Assembly (NCBI GenBank): GCA_964609825.1
Contig: CAZSSH010000002.1
Span: 248,001 to 312,000, forward strand
Length of the DNA stretch: 64,000 nucleotides
Source: CAZSSH01 sp964609825
GTDB lineage: Bacteria > Verrucomicrobiota > Lentisphaeria > Victivallales > Victivallaceae
Reading direction: 5' to 3'
Position 1 is the stretch's first letter, and each line of letters starts with the position of its first letter. Below the pieces are notes generated by a model. The model was not told the DNA's origin, did not search any database, and was given only the letters and a program-made list of their open reading frames with translations. The translations under genes were made by a program, and so were the position numbers. Positions 44,648 through 52,502 of the stretch are shown one piece after another.

Positions 44648-45549
44648 TGACCATCCAGCAACAGATCAAAGAAATCGCCCGCGCCAAAAACGCGGTGATT
44701 TTAGCCCACAATTACGAGTTGGGGGAGATTCAGGACATCGCCGACTTTTGCGGCGATTCGCTGGAGCTCTCGATAATGGCGGCCAAGACCGAGGCGGATA
44801 TTTTGCTCTTTTGCGGTGTCCGCTTTATGGCCGAAACCGCCAAAATTCTGTCGCCCGGCAAAAAAGTGCTGCTGCCCGTCCCGGAGGCCCCGTGCGACAT
44901 GGCCGATATGGTCGAGGCTGATGCCTTGCGCCAATTTAAAGCAAAACACCCCGGTGCTCTGACGGTTTGTTATGTCAACACCACCGCCGCCGTCAAAGCC
45001 GAGTGCGATTTGTGTGTCACGAGCTCCAATGCGGTCAAAATCATCCGCTCGATCCCGGCAGAAACGCCGATCATCTTTGTCCCTGACCGCAATCTGGGCG
45101 AATTTTGCGCCCGCGCCGCCAATCGCGAGATGATTTACTGGGACGGTTTTTGTCCGGTTCACCAGCGTTTGACTCCGGCGATGGTGCAAAAGCGCCGCAG
45201 CCAATACCCGGGGGCGATCGTGTTAACCCACCCGGAAGCGCCGGCTGACACAATAAAAGCGGTCGATCATGCGTTAAGTACGGGTGAGATGCTGCGTTTC
45301 GTCAGGCAGTCAAGCGCCAAAGAATTCATCATCGGCACCGAAATCGGCATTTTGCACCGGATGGAGAAAGAGAACCCGGATAAAAAATTCATCATCTTGT
45401 CCGAGCAGGCGGTCTGTCCGCATATGAAATTGATCCGGCTCGAGAATGTTTTGGATGCCTTGCAAAACGAGCGTTTTGAGATTACGGTCCCCGAGGAAAT
45501 CCGGGCCAAGGCCGAGCTCCCGATCCGCAAAATGTTGCAATTATCCTGA
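44647..45549 (+). CDS. nadA: Quinolinate synthase
   Basis: 4Fe-4S enzyme condensing iminoaspartate with DHAP to quinolinate in NAD synthesis. 300 residues, the short form. AHNYELGEIQDIADFCGDSLELS start; cluster cysteines expected in LLFCGVRFMAETAK, CDLCVTSSNAVKI and EQAVCPHMK. It overlaps pheT by 1 nt (TAATGA). nadB and nadC are not in the window. Confidence 0.95.
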   Translation: MTIQQQIKEIARAKNAVILAHNYELGEIQDIADFCGDSLELSIMAAKTEADILLFCGVRFMAETAKILSPGKKVLLPVPEAPCDMADMVEADALRQFKAKHPGALTVCYVNTTAAVKAECDLCVTSSNAVKIIRSIPAETPIIFVPDRNLGEFCARAANREMIYWDGFCPVHQRLTPAMVQKRRSQYPGAIVLTHPEAPADTIKAVDHALSTGEMLRFVRQSSAKEFIIGTEIGILHRMEKENPDKKFIILSEQAVCPHMKLIRLENVLDALQNERFEITVPEEIRAKAELPIRKMLQLS

Positions 45550-45586
45550 TTTTTGAAGTTTTTTGAAGTTTTTTCACTAAGAAAAC

Positions 45587-45615
45587 TTGTAATGCTGACA
45601 TCTTAAGGGTATAGT
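45587..45615 (+). promoter_or_regulatory. Promoter of the gspE-like operon
   Basis: TTGTAA (45587-45592), 17 bp, TATAGT (45610-45615). The 5' side holds a short tandem repeat of TTTTTGAAG-like units (45551-45573). Confidence 0.6.
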
Positions 45616-45645
45616 TAACACGAGCTATAGTAAGGAGATCAACCC

Positions 45646-47100
45646 TTGGATTACAATTTATTCAATGTCGCATTGCTGATTGCCTGGCTGTTTACCGGCC
45701 TGATTGCCATCAATGAAGCGGAGCGCTATCAGGAGGTCGTCGGCAAATGGAGCGTTGCGCTCAATTTGGCGGCGATCTTTGCCGGGCCGCTGGTATTGGC
45801 GGTATTAAAGTTATATGAGTGGGCAACTCAAATCAACTTTAACTTTAACAAGCGCCATAATCCGGATAATAAATTTGCGGTGGATTTGCTGGATTCACGC
45901 GGTCACTTGATCATCTCCGACCGCGGGATGGAAAGTGAAACCGTCAGCAATACCAAGCGCATTGTCTACGACTCCATCGCCCGCCGCGCCAGCGACGTCT
46001 TTATCGACCCCAAACCCAACGGCAGCTATGTCGTCCGCTACCGCGTCGACGGCGGCCTTAAAGTCATCGAAGAATTTTGCGAAACCTCCGGCTCGGCACT
46101 GATCAGCTCGATCAAAGCCGCCGCCGGGATGGACATTGCCGAAAAGCGACGCCCGCAGGACGGCTCCTTTTGCGCCAAAACCAAAGACGGAAAAGTATCC
46201 TCGTTTCGCGTGGCCAGCGTCGGCGCTTTCGGCGGCGAAAAAATCACCATGCGGGTCTTGGCCGCCGCCACCGGCCCATTGGAGCTCAATGACATCGGTC
46301 TCAACGGCGAAAATCTTAAAATTGTTCAAAACGCGATCAAACTGCCTTCGGGTTTGATTTTGGTATGCGGTCCCACCGGCAGCGGCAAAACCTCCACCTT
46401 ATACGCTATGCTCCAGTCGATGGATAAATCGATGCGCAACATCATCTCCATTGAGGACCCGATTGAACATGTGATGGATAATGTGAGCCAAATGGAAGTC
46501 AACAACAAAGCGGACATCACTTTTGCCAGTTTGCTGCGCAACTCGTTGCGCCAAAACCCGGATGTGATCTGCGTCGGTGAAATCCGCGACGAGGAAACCG
46601 CTGAAATCGCCGTCCATGCCGCCCAGACCGGACACTTGATCGTAGCGACGCTGCACAGCAATGACAATATGGGGACCATCGACCGTTTGACCAACCTCGG
46701 GGTCGCCTTGCGTACCAGTGCCGCCACCGTGCGGATGATCATGTCGCAGCGGCTGGTCCGCAAACTGTGCCCCAAGTGCAAAGAAAAGACCTATCTTCCC
46801 GAAAAATACCGCCAGTACTTTATCGACGCCAATTTACCCGCGGACAATATTTATCACGCGTGCGGCTGCCGCGATTGCGAGGGCAGCGGTTTCGCCGGGC
46901 GAATGGCGATTTTTGACATTCTCGTCATGACCGAGGCGCTCAAGCACGCGCTGGAGGAGCCCAATGCCAACATGACCGCTATCAAGGCAAAATTTGCCCA
47001 ATCCGGCGGCGCCATGCTCGCTTACGAGGGGTTTAAACTGGCCGCCGCGGGAGAAACCTCGATCGAAGAGGTCGAGCGGGTAACATTAAAATTGGATTGA
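45646..47100 (+). CDS. GspE/PilB-family ATPase with N-terminal membrane segments
   Basis: 484 residues. Instead of the usual soluble N1 domain it begins with two hydrophobic segments (NVALLIAWLFTGLIAI, about 6-22, and VALNLAAIFAGPLVLAVLKL, about 36-57). The catalytic core is intact: Walker A GPTGSGKTST (from 242), SIEDPIEHV, Walker B VICVGEIRDEETAEI, AAQTGHLIVATLHSND, and the zinc motif with C375, C378, C408 and C411 (plus C406). It should power pilus or pseudopilus assembly and appears anchored to the membrane by itself. TTG start at 45646, with AAGGAG 8 nt upstream. No gspF/pilC or gspD gene is nearby. Confidence 0.88.
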   Translation: MDYNLFNVALLIAWLFTGLIAINEAERYQEVVGKWSVALNLAAIFAGPLVLAVLKLYEWATQINFNFNKRHNPDNKFAVDLLDSRGHLIISDRGMESETVSNTKRIVYDSIARRASDVFIDPKPNGSYVVRYRVDGGLKVIEEFCETSGSALISSIKAAAGMDIAEKRRPQDGSFCAKTKDGKVSSFRVASVGAFGGEKITMRVLAAATGPLELNDIGLNGENLKIVQNAIKLPSGLILVCGPTGSGKTSTLYAMLQSMDKSMRNIISIEDPIEHVMDNVSQMEVNNKADITFASLLRNSLRQNPDVICVGEIRDEETAEIAVHAAQTGHLIVATLHSNDNMGTIDRLTNLGVALRTSAATVRMIMSQRLVRKLCPKCKEKTYLPEKYRQYFIDANLPADNIYHACGCRDCEGSGFAGRMAIFDILVMTEALKHALEEPNANMTAIKAKFAQSGGAMLAYEGFKLAAAGETSIEEVERVTLKLD

Positions 47101-47106
47101 TGCACT

Positions 47107-47892
47107 ATGAATGACATACTTTTTTACGGCGTCCCGCTGGCCTTTGCAATCTGTGCGGTAAAAATGCGGTTTTTTAAAACCGTCTATCTCTTGTTTGCGG
47201 TAATTTTCGGCGTATATTTTGGCTTGTACTGGAGTTTTCCGGCCAGTTTGGTGACGATCCTCGACGACCGGATGTTTGTCAATTACAAAAAAGTGATCAC
47301 GGTCGGTATGACCGGATTTGCGGTCTTTTTCCTCTTAAACCGGCTTTTTTACAACTCGCTGGCCTCGCGCAAGCTCTTCAACTTTCCGCACGCCCCGGAT
47401 AAAATCGCCGGAGCCCTCTGCGGTTATCTGACCGGCTCAGTGGCGCTCAATTTCGTCGTTTTTGTCTTTACCATGACGCCGTTTACCGACACGGTGACCT
47501 CCTTCAGCCCCGATTTGTTGCGTAACAACTCCATTCAAAACATGGAGCGAGTGACCATGGTCGTCAACTATGCCTCACTGCAAAAATTCGATCGCGAAAA
47601 GTGCGAAAAATATCTCATCTCGCTGCGGCCCGCGCCGCCGGAGCCGCCGGCACCGCCCGCCGAAGCCCAAAACAATACTCCTGCCGCCCCGACCGGCAAT
47701 GGAACTGCTACCGGTCAACCCGGTACGACCACCACTGGCACGGCCACCACCCCCAACCGGCCCAAACCGGCGACGACGACCACAAGCCAGCCGACGCCGC
47801 GCGACGGCAATGTCCAGCTCAAAACTCAAACAAGAGATACCAATATCCAACTCAAAACCCAGCCAAAAACCAAAGTTGACATCAAAATATGA
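47107..47892 (+). CDS. CvpA-like membrane protein with repeat tail
   Basis: 261 residues. Four hydrophobic segments in the first ~130 residues (YGVPLAFAICAV, VYLLFAVIFGVYFGLYW, VITVGMTGFAVFFLLNRLFY, IAGALCGYLTGSVALNFVVFVF) with the arrangement of CvpA-type proteins. The C-terminal ~100 residues are Pro/Thr/Ala low complexity ending in two copies of a motif R-D-[GT]-N-[VI]-QLKTQ. The repeat tail is not known from CvpA. 6 nt after the gspE-like gene and overlapping the next by 4 nt, so part of one operon. Function unknown. Confidence 0.6.
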   Translation: MNDILFYGVPLAFAICAVKMRFFKTVYLLFAVIFGVYFGLYWSFPASLVTILDDRMFVNYKKVITVGMTGFAVFFLLNRLFYNSLASRKLFNFPHAPDKIAGALCGYLTGSVALNFVVFVFTMTPFTDTVTSFSPDLLRNNSIQNMERVTMVVNYASLQKFDREKCEKYLISLRPAPPEPPAPPAEAQNNTPAAPTGNGTATGQPGTTTTGTATTPNRPKPATTTTSQPTPRDGNVQLKTQTRDTNIQLKTQPKTKVDIKI

Positions 47893-49457
47893 AGTATAAA
47901 ATCAGCGATTTACGGGTCGACGCCCTGAGCTGCGACGCCGCAATCGACCAGAGTATCGCCCTCAAAGCATTGAAGCAGTTAAATATCCCGCCGCGCGAAT
48001 TGGCCGGATTTCAGATTTTAAGCAAAAGCATTGACTCGCGCAAAGCCAAACCGATTTTGGTTTACTCCCTCGTATTGGACCTCAAGCACCGTATCGACGG
48101 CCTTGAGCCCTGCGACGAAGCCATGCTCAAAAACCTCTTTGAGCCGGAGTTGGAGTTGGAGCCAGCCAAGATCAGTCATCCGATCGTGGTCGGTACCGGT
48201 CCTGCCGGGATTTTTTGCGCCTTGGCGCTGGCTCAGGCGGGCGCCAAGCCGGTCGTCCTGGATTACGGTGCCCCGGTCGAGGAGCGCTGCTGCGACTACG
48301 CGGAGTTTTTAAAGACCCGCGAACTCAAGGAAAACAGCAATCTTCTCATTGGCGAGGGCGGCGCCGGGACATTCTCCGACGGCAAACTCTACACCGGCAC
48401 CAAAGACCCGCGCAGCCGCTATGTGATGAAAACCTTGGTCGACGCGGGCGCTCCGTCTGAAATATTGTATGACAAGCGCCCCCACATCGGCTCGGATAAA
48501 TTAAAAATCGTCTGCGCCAAGCTCCGGCAGATGATTATCGATTTGGGCGGCGAATTCCGCTTTCACAGTGAAGTTACCGATCTGGTGGTCAAAGACGGCG
48601 CGGTCAAGGGCGTAACGTTGGCCAACGGCGAAAAGCTGGAGGCCCCGGCGGTGATGATCGCTCCCGGTCTGGGCGGGCGAAACCTCGTCTTAACCTTGAG
48701 TAAACATGCCCAATATGAGCTCAAACCATTTCAGATCGGATGCCGCATCGAGCATGAGCAGTCCTTTCTCGACCGCACGTTTTATCACCAACCCAAACGC
48801 CCGGCATCGCTCGGCGCGGCCGAGTACCACATTGTTTCACGCCCGGAGCAAGCCCCCGGCGTCAGCAGCTTTTGCATGTGCCCGGGGGGCGAAGTACTGA
48901 ACGCCACCGCCTGGCGCGGCCACTCGCTCACCAACGGGATGAGCAATTATTTGCGGGACCAAAAGTTCGGCAACTCCTGTTTGATCGTCACACTGCCGCC
49001 GGATAAATTCGGTAAAATCGATGAGTGTTACAACTTTTTGGCCGATCTGGAGCGGCAGACTTTTTTGGCGGGCGGCAGCGACTACTCGCTGGTGGCTCAA
49101 GACGCCGCCGGTTTTTTAACCAAAACCAAAAGCCTTAAAAACAGTGAGAGCAGCGTTAAAACCAACCTTGTGTCCGGGCGCATCGACCGGATGGTGCCGG
49201 AGGAGTTGTTTCACGGCTTGCGCTCGGCGCTCAAATACTTTGACCGCCACTACCCCGGCTTTGTCCAAAACGGCAAATTGATCGGCATCGAAAGCTGCGT
49301 CTCGGCCCCGGTGCGCTTTGTCCGCACCGAGTCAAATGAGAGCTCGGTAAAGCATCTTTATCTGGGCGGCGAAGGCGTCGGCGCGGCGGGCGGCATCATG
49401 TCGGCCGCGGTAGACGGGCTCAAACTCGCCCAAGCCATGCTGCAAAACAGCAAATAA
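47889..49457 (+). CDS. FAD-dependent oxidoreductase, COG2509-like
   Basis: 522 residues. N-terminal ~95 residues form an RNA-binding-like/ferredoxin-fold extension (DAAIDQSIALKALKQLNIPP), followed by the Rossmann motif VVGTGPAGIFCALALAQAG (about 100-118), GEGGAGTFSDGKLYTG, MIAPGLGGRN, a Cys-containing CMCPGGEVLNATAW, and the C-terminal GEGVGAAGGIMSAAVDGL. This is the widespread uncharacterised dehydrogenase family related to HI0933/geranylgeranyl-reductase-like flavoproteins. Substrate unknown. ATGA overlap with the upstream gene. Confidence 0.88.
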   Translation: MKYKISDLRVDALSCDAAIDQSIALKALKQLNIPPRELAGFQILSKSIDSRKAKPILVYSLVLDLKHRIDGLEPCDEAMLKNLFEPELELEPAKISHPIVVGTGPAGIFCALALAQAGAKPVVLDYGAPVEERCCDYAEFLKTRELKENSNLLIGEGGAGTFSDGKLYTGTKDPRSRYVMKTLVDAGAPSEILYDKRPHIGSDKLKIVCAKLRQMIIDLGGEFRFHSEVTDLVVKDGAVKGVTLANGEKLEAPAVMIAPGLGGRNLVLTLSKHAQYELKPFQIGCRIEHEQSFLDRTFYHQPKRPASLGAAEYHIVSRPEQAPGVSSFCMCPGGEVLNATAWRGHSLTNGMSNYLRDQKFGNSCLIVTLPPDKFGKIDECYNFLADLERQTFLAGGSDYSLVAQDAAGFLTKTKSLKNSESSVKTNLVSGRIDRMVPEELFHGLRSALKYFDRHYPGFVQNGKLIGIESCVSAPVRFVRTESNESSVKHLYLGGEGVGAAGGIMSAAVDGLKLAQAMLQNSK

Positions 49458-49490
49458 AAGCGCTCGGGGGAGCGAAACGGGGCAGCAATC

Positions 49491-50348
49491 TTGTCAATCC
49501 CGGATTATTTCAAAATGATGACCAATTTTTCCTGGCAGGGGCGCGCCTCCGTCCGGGAATACCGGGTTATTTCGATCAGCTGTATCATTTTAGTGTTTCT
49601 GTCATGGCTGCTTCATTGGGTGGCATTTATCATCTGCGGTCTTTACTTATTTTTCATCGGCAATTTTGTCGGCATCCGCCGCACCCACGATTTGGCAAAT
49701 CAAAACGTCAGCGCTTTTTACCGGAGCGACCGGGGTAAATTATTCAGCCTTGACTCCGACCCCGGCGATAATCAATACGGACCGGAACCAGCCGATTCCA
49801 AACGCAACTTACGAATCTTGCGCAATCAAAAAGATGTTGCCAAGCTCGCAATGCTGCCGCCCGTCCCGGAGGAGCAATTGCATGAGCTCAACCGGATTTT
49901 TGACCGCTTGTACGGCAACTTTGAGGACCGTATCTCCCTCGACCTGCTGCCTGATATCGAGGACCGCCGCATTATTTGGCATGTGGGAAAACAAACACTG
50001 ACCGCCGGTGATTTTTGTTTATCGGTGCTGGTGCGGCAACTGCTGCCGCCTGATTTTTATTGGGAAAAATCATTGTTTATGACCCCGGAGCGCAAGGGAG
50101 CGGACGGGCAGATGCACCGGCGGCCGTTTTGCTGGCAAAACCGTTTTCAGCAATTTATTGTTACCGCCCCGGAGTTTCACCAGTGGCTGGAGCAAAATCA
50201 GAATTTGCCGTTGGCCGAACAAAGGATATCGATACTCCAAAAAATTATCGACGGAGAAACCACGATCGGTTTCCCGGACGAGCAAAGCAAAAATGCCATC
50301 CTTAATGAGCTCAAACGGCTGATTCAAATTGCCCCGCTTACCGTCTAG
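49491..50348 (+). CDS. DUF805-like membrane protein with soluble C-terminal domain
   Basis: 285 residues. NFSWQGRASVREYR at the start, two hydrophobic segments (about 27-60), then IRRTHDLANQNVSAFYRSD and PGDNQYGPEP, which are the typical landmarks of DUF805, but with fewer membrane helices than full DUF805 proteins. The remaining ~170 residues are soluble, with no family recognised (contains PVPEEQLHELNRIFDRLYGN). Starts at TTG 49491; ATG 49515 is an alternative, and neither has a strong Shine-Dalgarno. It follows the FAD oxidoreductase by 33 nt. Confidence 0.6.
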   Translation: MSIPDYFKMMTNFSWQGRASVREYRVISISCIILVFLSWLLHWVAFIICGLYLFFIGNFVGIRRTHDLANQNVSAFYRSDRGKLFSLDSDPGDNQYGPEPADSKRNLRILRNQKDVAKLAMLPPVPEEQLHELNRIFDRLYGNFEDRISLDLLPDIEDRRIIWHVGKQTLTAGDFCLSVLVRQLLPPDFYWEKSLFMTPERKGADGQMHRRPFCWQNRFQQFIVTAPEFHQWLEQNQNLPLAEQRISILQKIIDGETTIGFPDEQSKNAILNELKRLIQIAPLTV

Positions 50349-50355
50349 GGCGATA

Positions 50356-51183
50356 TCACACCTCGCGGCGCGAGCGGCCGGGTGCAATGTTGTACAATTC
50401 GCGGAAGCGGCGTACAAAATAAACGTCGCTGGCAAAGCCGCAGCGCCCGGCGATTTCCTTGACCGACAGCTGCCGCTCTGCCAGCAACTCATGCGCCAAG
50501 GCAAAGCGCCGCTGCTCAATGTACGCGTGGACGCTCATTTTGGCCATCTGCCGAAATAATTGCGAGATGTAATTGACGTTGCAACCGAATTTGGCGGCTA
50601 ATATTTCACGATTGAGGCAGTAAGTATAATGGTGATCAATGTAGCTTCTGATGATTTCAAAGGTATCGGCCGCCCGGCCGGAAGCGGCAATATTGCCCGC
50701 ATCACACTCGGCCAATGCGCAAATCACCGCCGCATGCAGCAAATGACCGACAGCCGGAGACTCCGGGTCGCCGTCGGCCAATAAGGCTTCAAAAACCTTC
50801 AACAGCCGCTCCGGCACCGGTCGCGTGGTATGGATTGCCTCCGGTTGCACCCACTCGCCCCCAGCAAACTGATAAAATGAAATGCGCAAATAATCCGATT
50901 TGGGGATAATGCACAAAATATCATGGTGCTTTGAGACATCGCGGTACTCCCAGATGTTTTTGGCAAACAAACAAACGTCACCTTTGCCGAGCTCCAGGCA
51001 AACGAGCTTGCCGCCAAGCGACATCCACTCGTTTTTTTGTCCGCTCAACGTAAAAATCAGCCGGTCATACGGCTGCTCGCCGCCGCAATGCACTTGACGC
51101 CGAGCGACCCCGTCCGGGACAAAAAAACGGTTGATTTTTAAAACCGCGGCGACTTGCAGCGCCTCCAGCAGACTTTTTTTCAT
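50356..51183 (-). CDS. AraC-family transcription regulator
   Basis: 275 residues. N-terminal cupin-like sensor half (about 1-150; VHCGGEQPYDRLIFTLSG, CLELGKGDVCLFAKN) and C-terminal double HTH (about 180-275): REILAAKFGCNVNYISQLFR and SVKEIAGRCGFASDVYFVRR. Divergent from the Asp-box hydrolase gene, with 112 nt between them, so it probably regulates that glycan locus. Start ATG 51181-51183 lacks a strong Shine-Dalgarno. Confidence 0.9.
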   Translation of the reverse strand: MKKSLLEALQVAAVLKINRFFVPDGVARRQVHCGGEQPYDRLIFTLSGQKNEWMSLGGKLVCLELGKGDVCLFAKNIWEYRDVSKHHDILCIIPKSDYLRISFYQFAGGEWVQPEAIHTTRPVPERLLKVFEALLADGDPESPAVGHLLHAAVICALAECDAGNIAASGRAADTFEIIRSYIDHHYTYCLNREILAAKFGCNVNYISQLFRQMAKMSVHAYIEQRRFALAHELLAERQLSVKEIAGRCGFASDVYFVRRFRELYNIAPGRSRREV

Positions 51184-51209
51184 AAAACTGTCATTTCGTA
51201 TATTTTTTG

Positions 51210-51259
51210 ATCATAAATGATATTGCCATCGCTTGCTTTACTGCTATAATATAAAGCAA
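51210..51259 (+). promoter_or_regulatory. Promoter and candidate operators of the second glycan locus
   Basis: Promoter: TTGCCA (51223-51228), 16 bp, extended TGC-TATAAT (51245-51250). Two symmetric elements overlay it: ATCAT-AA-ATGAT (51210-51221), just upstream of the -35, and TTGCTTTA (51233-51240) with TAAAGCAA (51252-51259), which flank the -10. The first is placed like an activator site, the second like a repressor site. Confidence 0.6.
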
Positions 51260-51295
51260 CAATCAATAATTTCAACTGATGGAAAGTTATAAAAA

Positions 51296-52426
51296 ATGAA
51301 TCAATTTTGCGACCAACCCTTTGCCGTCCAAGGCATGACCGCCATATATGAACCCGCTACCCGGCGTTTTCAAGGCATCCCCGGATTGGAGATTCTCTCC
51401 TCCGGGCGGATGTTTGCCGTTTATTATGCCAACACGCTTGCGGGCGAAGGGCCGGGCAACTATGTCGTCCTCGCCATGAGCGACGACCACGGGCAAAGCT
51501 GGCGCGAAATCAACGTCGTTGCCCCCGTTGACCCGGCGACGGAACGCGCCTTTGACCCGGTCATTTGGCTCGACCCCTTGGGCCGCTTGTGGCTGATCTG
51601 GAATCAATCATTGTCCAATAAATTATGGGATCCTTTTGACGGCATCGGCGGCGTCTGGGCGAGCATTTGCGATCAGCCCGACGCCGATCCCCTCCGCTGG
51701 AGCGAGGCGAGACGCATCGCCGACGGCATCCAGATGTGCAAACCGACCGTGCTGTCGGACGGACGCTGGGTATTTCCGACCGCCGTCTGGAGTATTTTTG
51801 CCGACAAACTGACCGACGAAACCCGCAAAATCGCTTTTTCCAATCTCACTGTCACCGACGACGGCGGCCAAACCTTTGCCCTCATCAAGGGGCCCGACGT
51901 GCCGCAGCGGGTATTTGACGAACACATGCTTATTGAGCACGCGGACAAACACTGGACCGTCTATGTGAGGACCCGTTACGGCATTGGCCAAAGCACCAGT
52001 ACGGACGGCGGCAAAACATGGTCGCCGGGCGTCGATTCGCGTTTGGGCGGCCCCAACTCCCGGGTGGCGATCCGCCGCCTCAAATCAGGCAACCTTTTGC
52101 TGATCAATAACGACACTCCCCAACTTCTCCCGGGCGAGGAGCGCGGCGGCACTGACCGCAAGGATATGATGGCATGGCTCTCGACCGATGACGGTCAAAG
52201 CTGGCGGGGGCGGCTCCTCCTGGATGAGCGCAACGGCGTATCTTACCCCGACATTGTCGAAACCAATGACGGTTTTATCCATGTCGTCTACGATCATGAC
52301 CGTCAGAAACACGGCCAAATCCTCCTCGCCCGTTTTACCGAAACGGATGTATTGAAGGGCGACTTTGTCACCCCCGGGGGCTATACCCGGCTTGTAGCCG
52401 CCGCCTTTCCGGGCCGCGCCGACTGA
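51296..52426 (+). CDS. Sialidase-fold (Asp-box/BNR) glycosidase-like protein
   Basis: 376 residues, six-bladed propeller type. At least four Asp-boxes are visible: SDDHGQSWRE, TDDGGQTFAL, STDGGKTWSP and STDDGQSWRG. No signal peptide, so probably cytoplasmic, or exported by another route. The family includes exo-alpha-sialidases (GH33) and many relatives with other substrates; I do not see a clear FRIP arginine motif at the N-terminus, so sialidase activity itself is doubtful. First gene of the locus, divergent from the AraC regulator. Confidence 0.8.
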   Translation: MNQFCDQPFAVQGMTAIYEPATRRFQGIPGLEILSSGRMFAVYYANTLAGEGPGNYVVLAMSDDHGQSWREINVVAPVDPATERAFDPVIWLDPLGRLWLIWNQSLSNKLWDPFDGIGGVWASICDQPDADPLRWSEARRIADGIQMCKPTVLSDGRWVFPTAVWSIFADKLTDETRKIAFSNLTVTDDGGQTFALIKGPDVPQRVFDEHMLIEHADKHWTVYVRTRYGIGQSTSTDGGKTWSPGVDSRLGGPNSRVAIRRLKSGNLLLINNDTPQLLPGEERGGTDRKDMMAWLSTDDGQSWRGRLLLDERNGVSYPDIVETNDGFIHVVYDHDRQKHGQILLARFTETDVLKGDFVTPGGYTRLVAAAFPGRAD

Positions 52427-52502
52427 TCCATCGGGAGATAAAAAGGTTGTTCACCACCATCAGAGAGCTGAAACATACAAAATAATCAATTGAGAGGAAA
52501 CG

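Noticed and set aside
45551..45573. Tandem TTTTTGAAG repeat after nadA
   Set aside because: Two units only; kept as a note on the promoter region, not as a repeat element or terminator.
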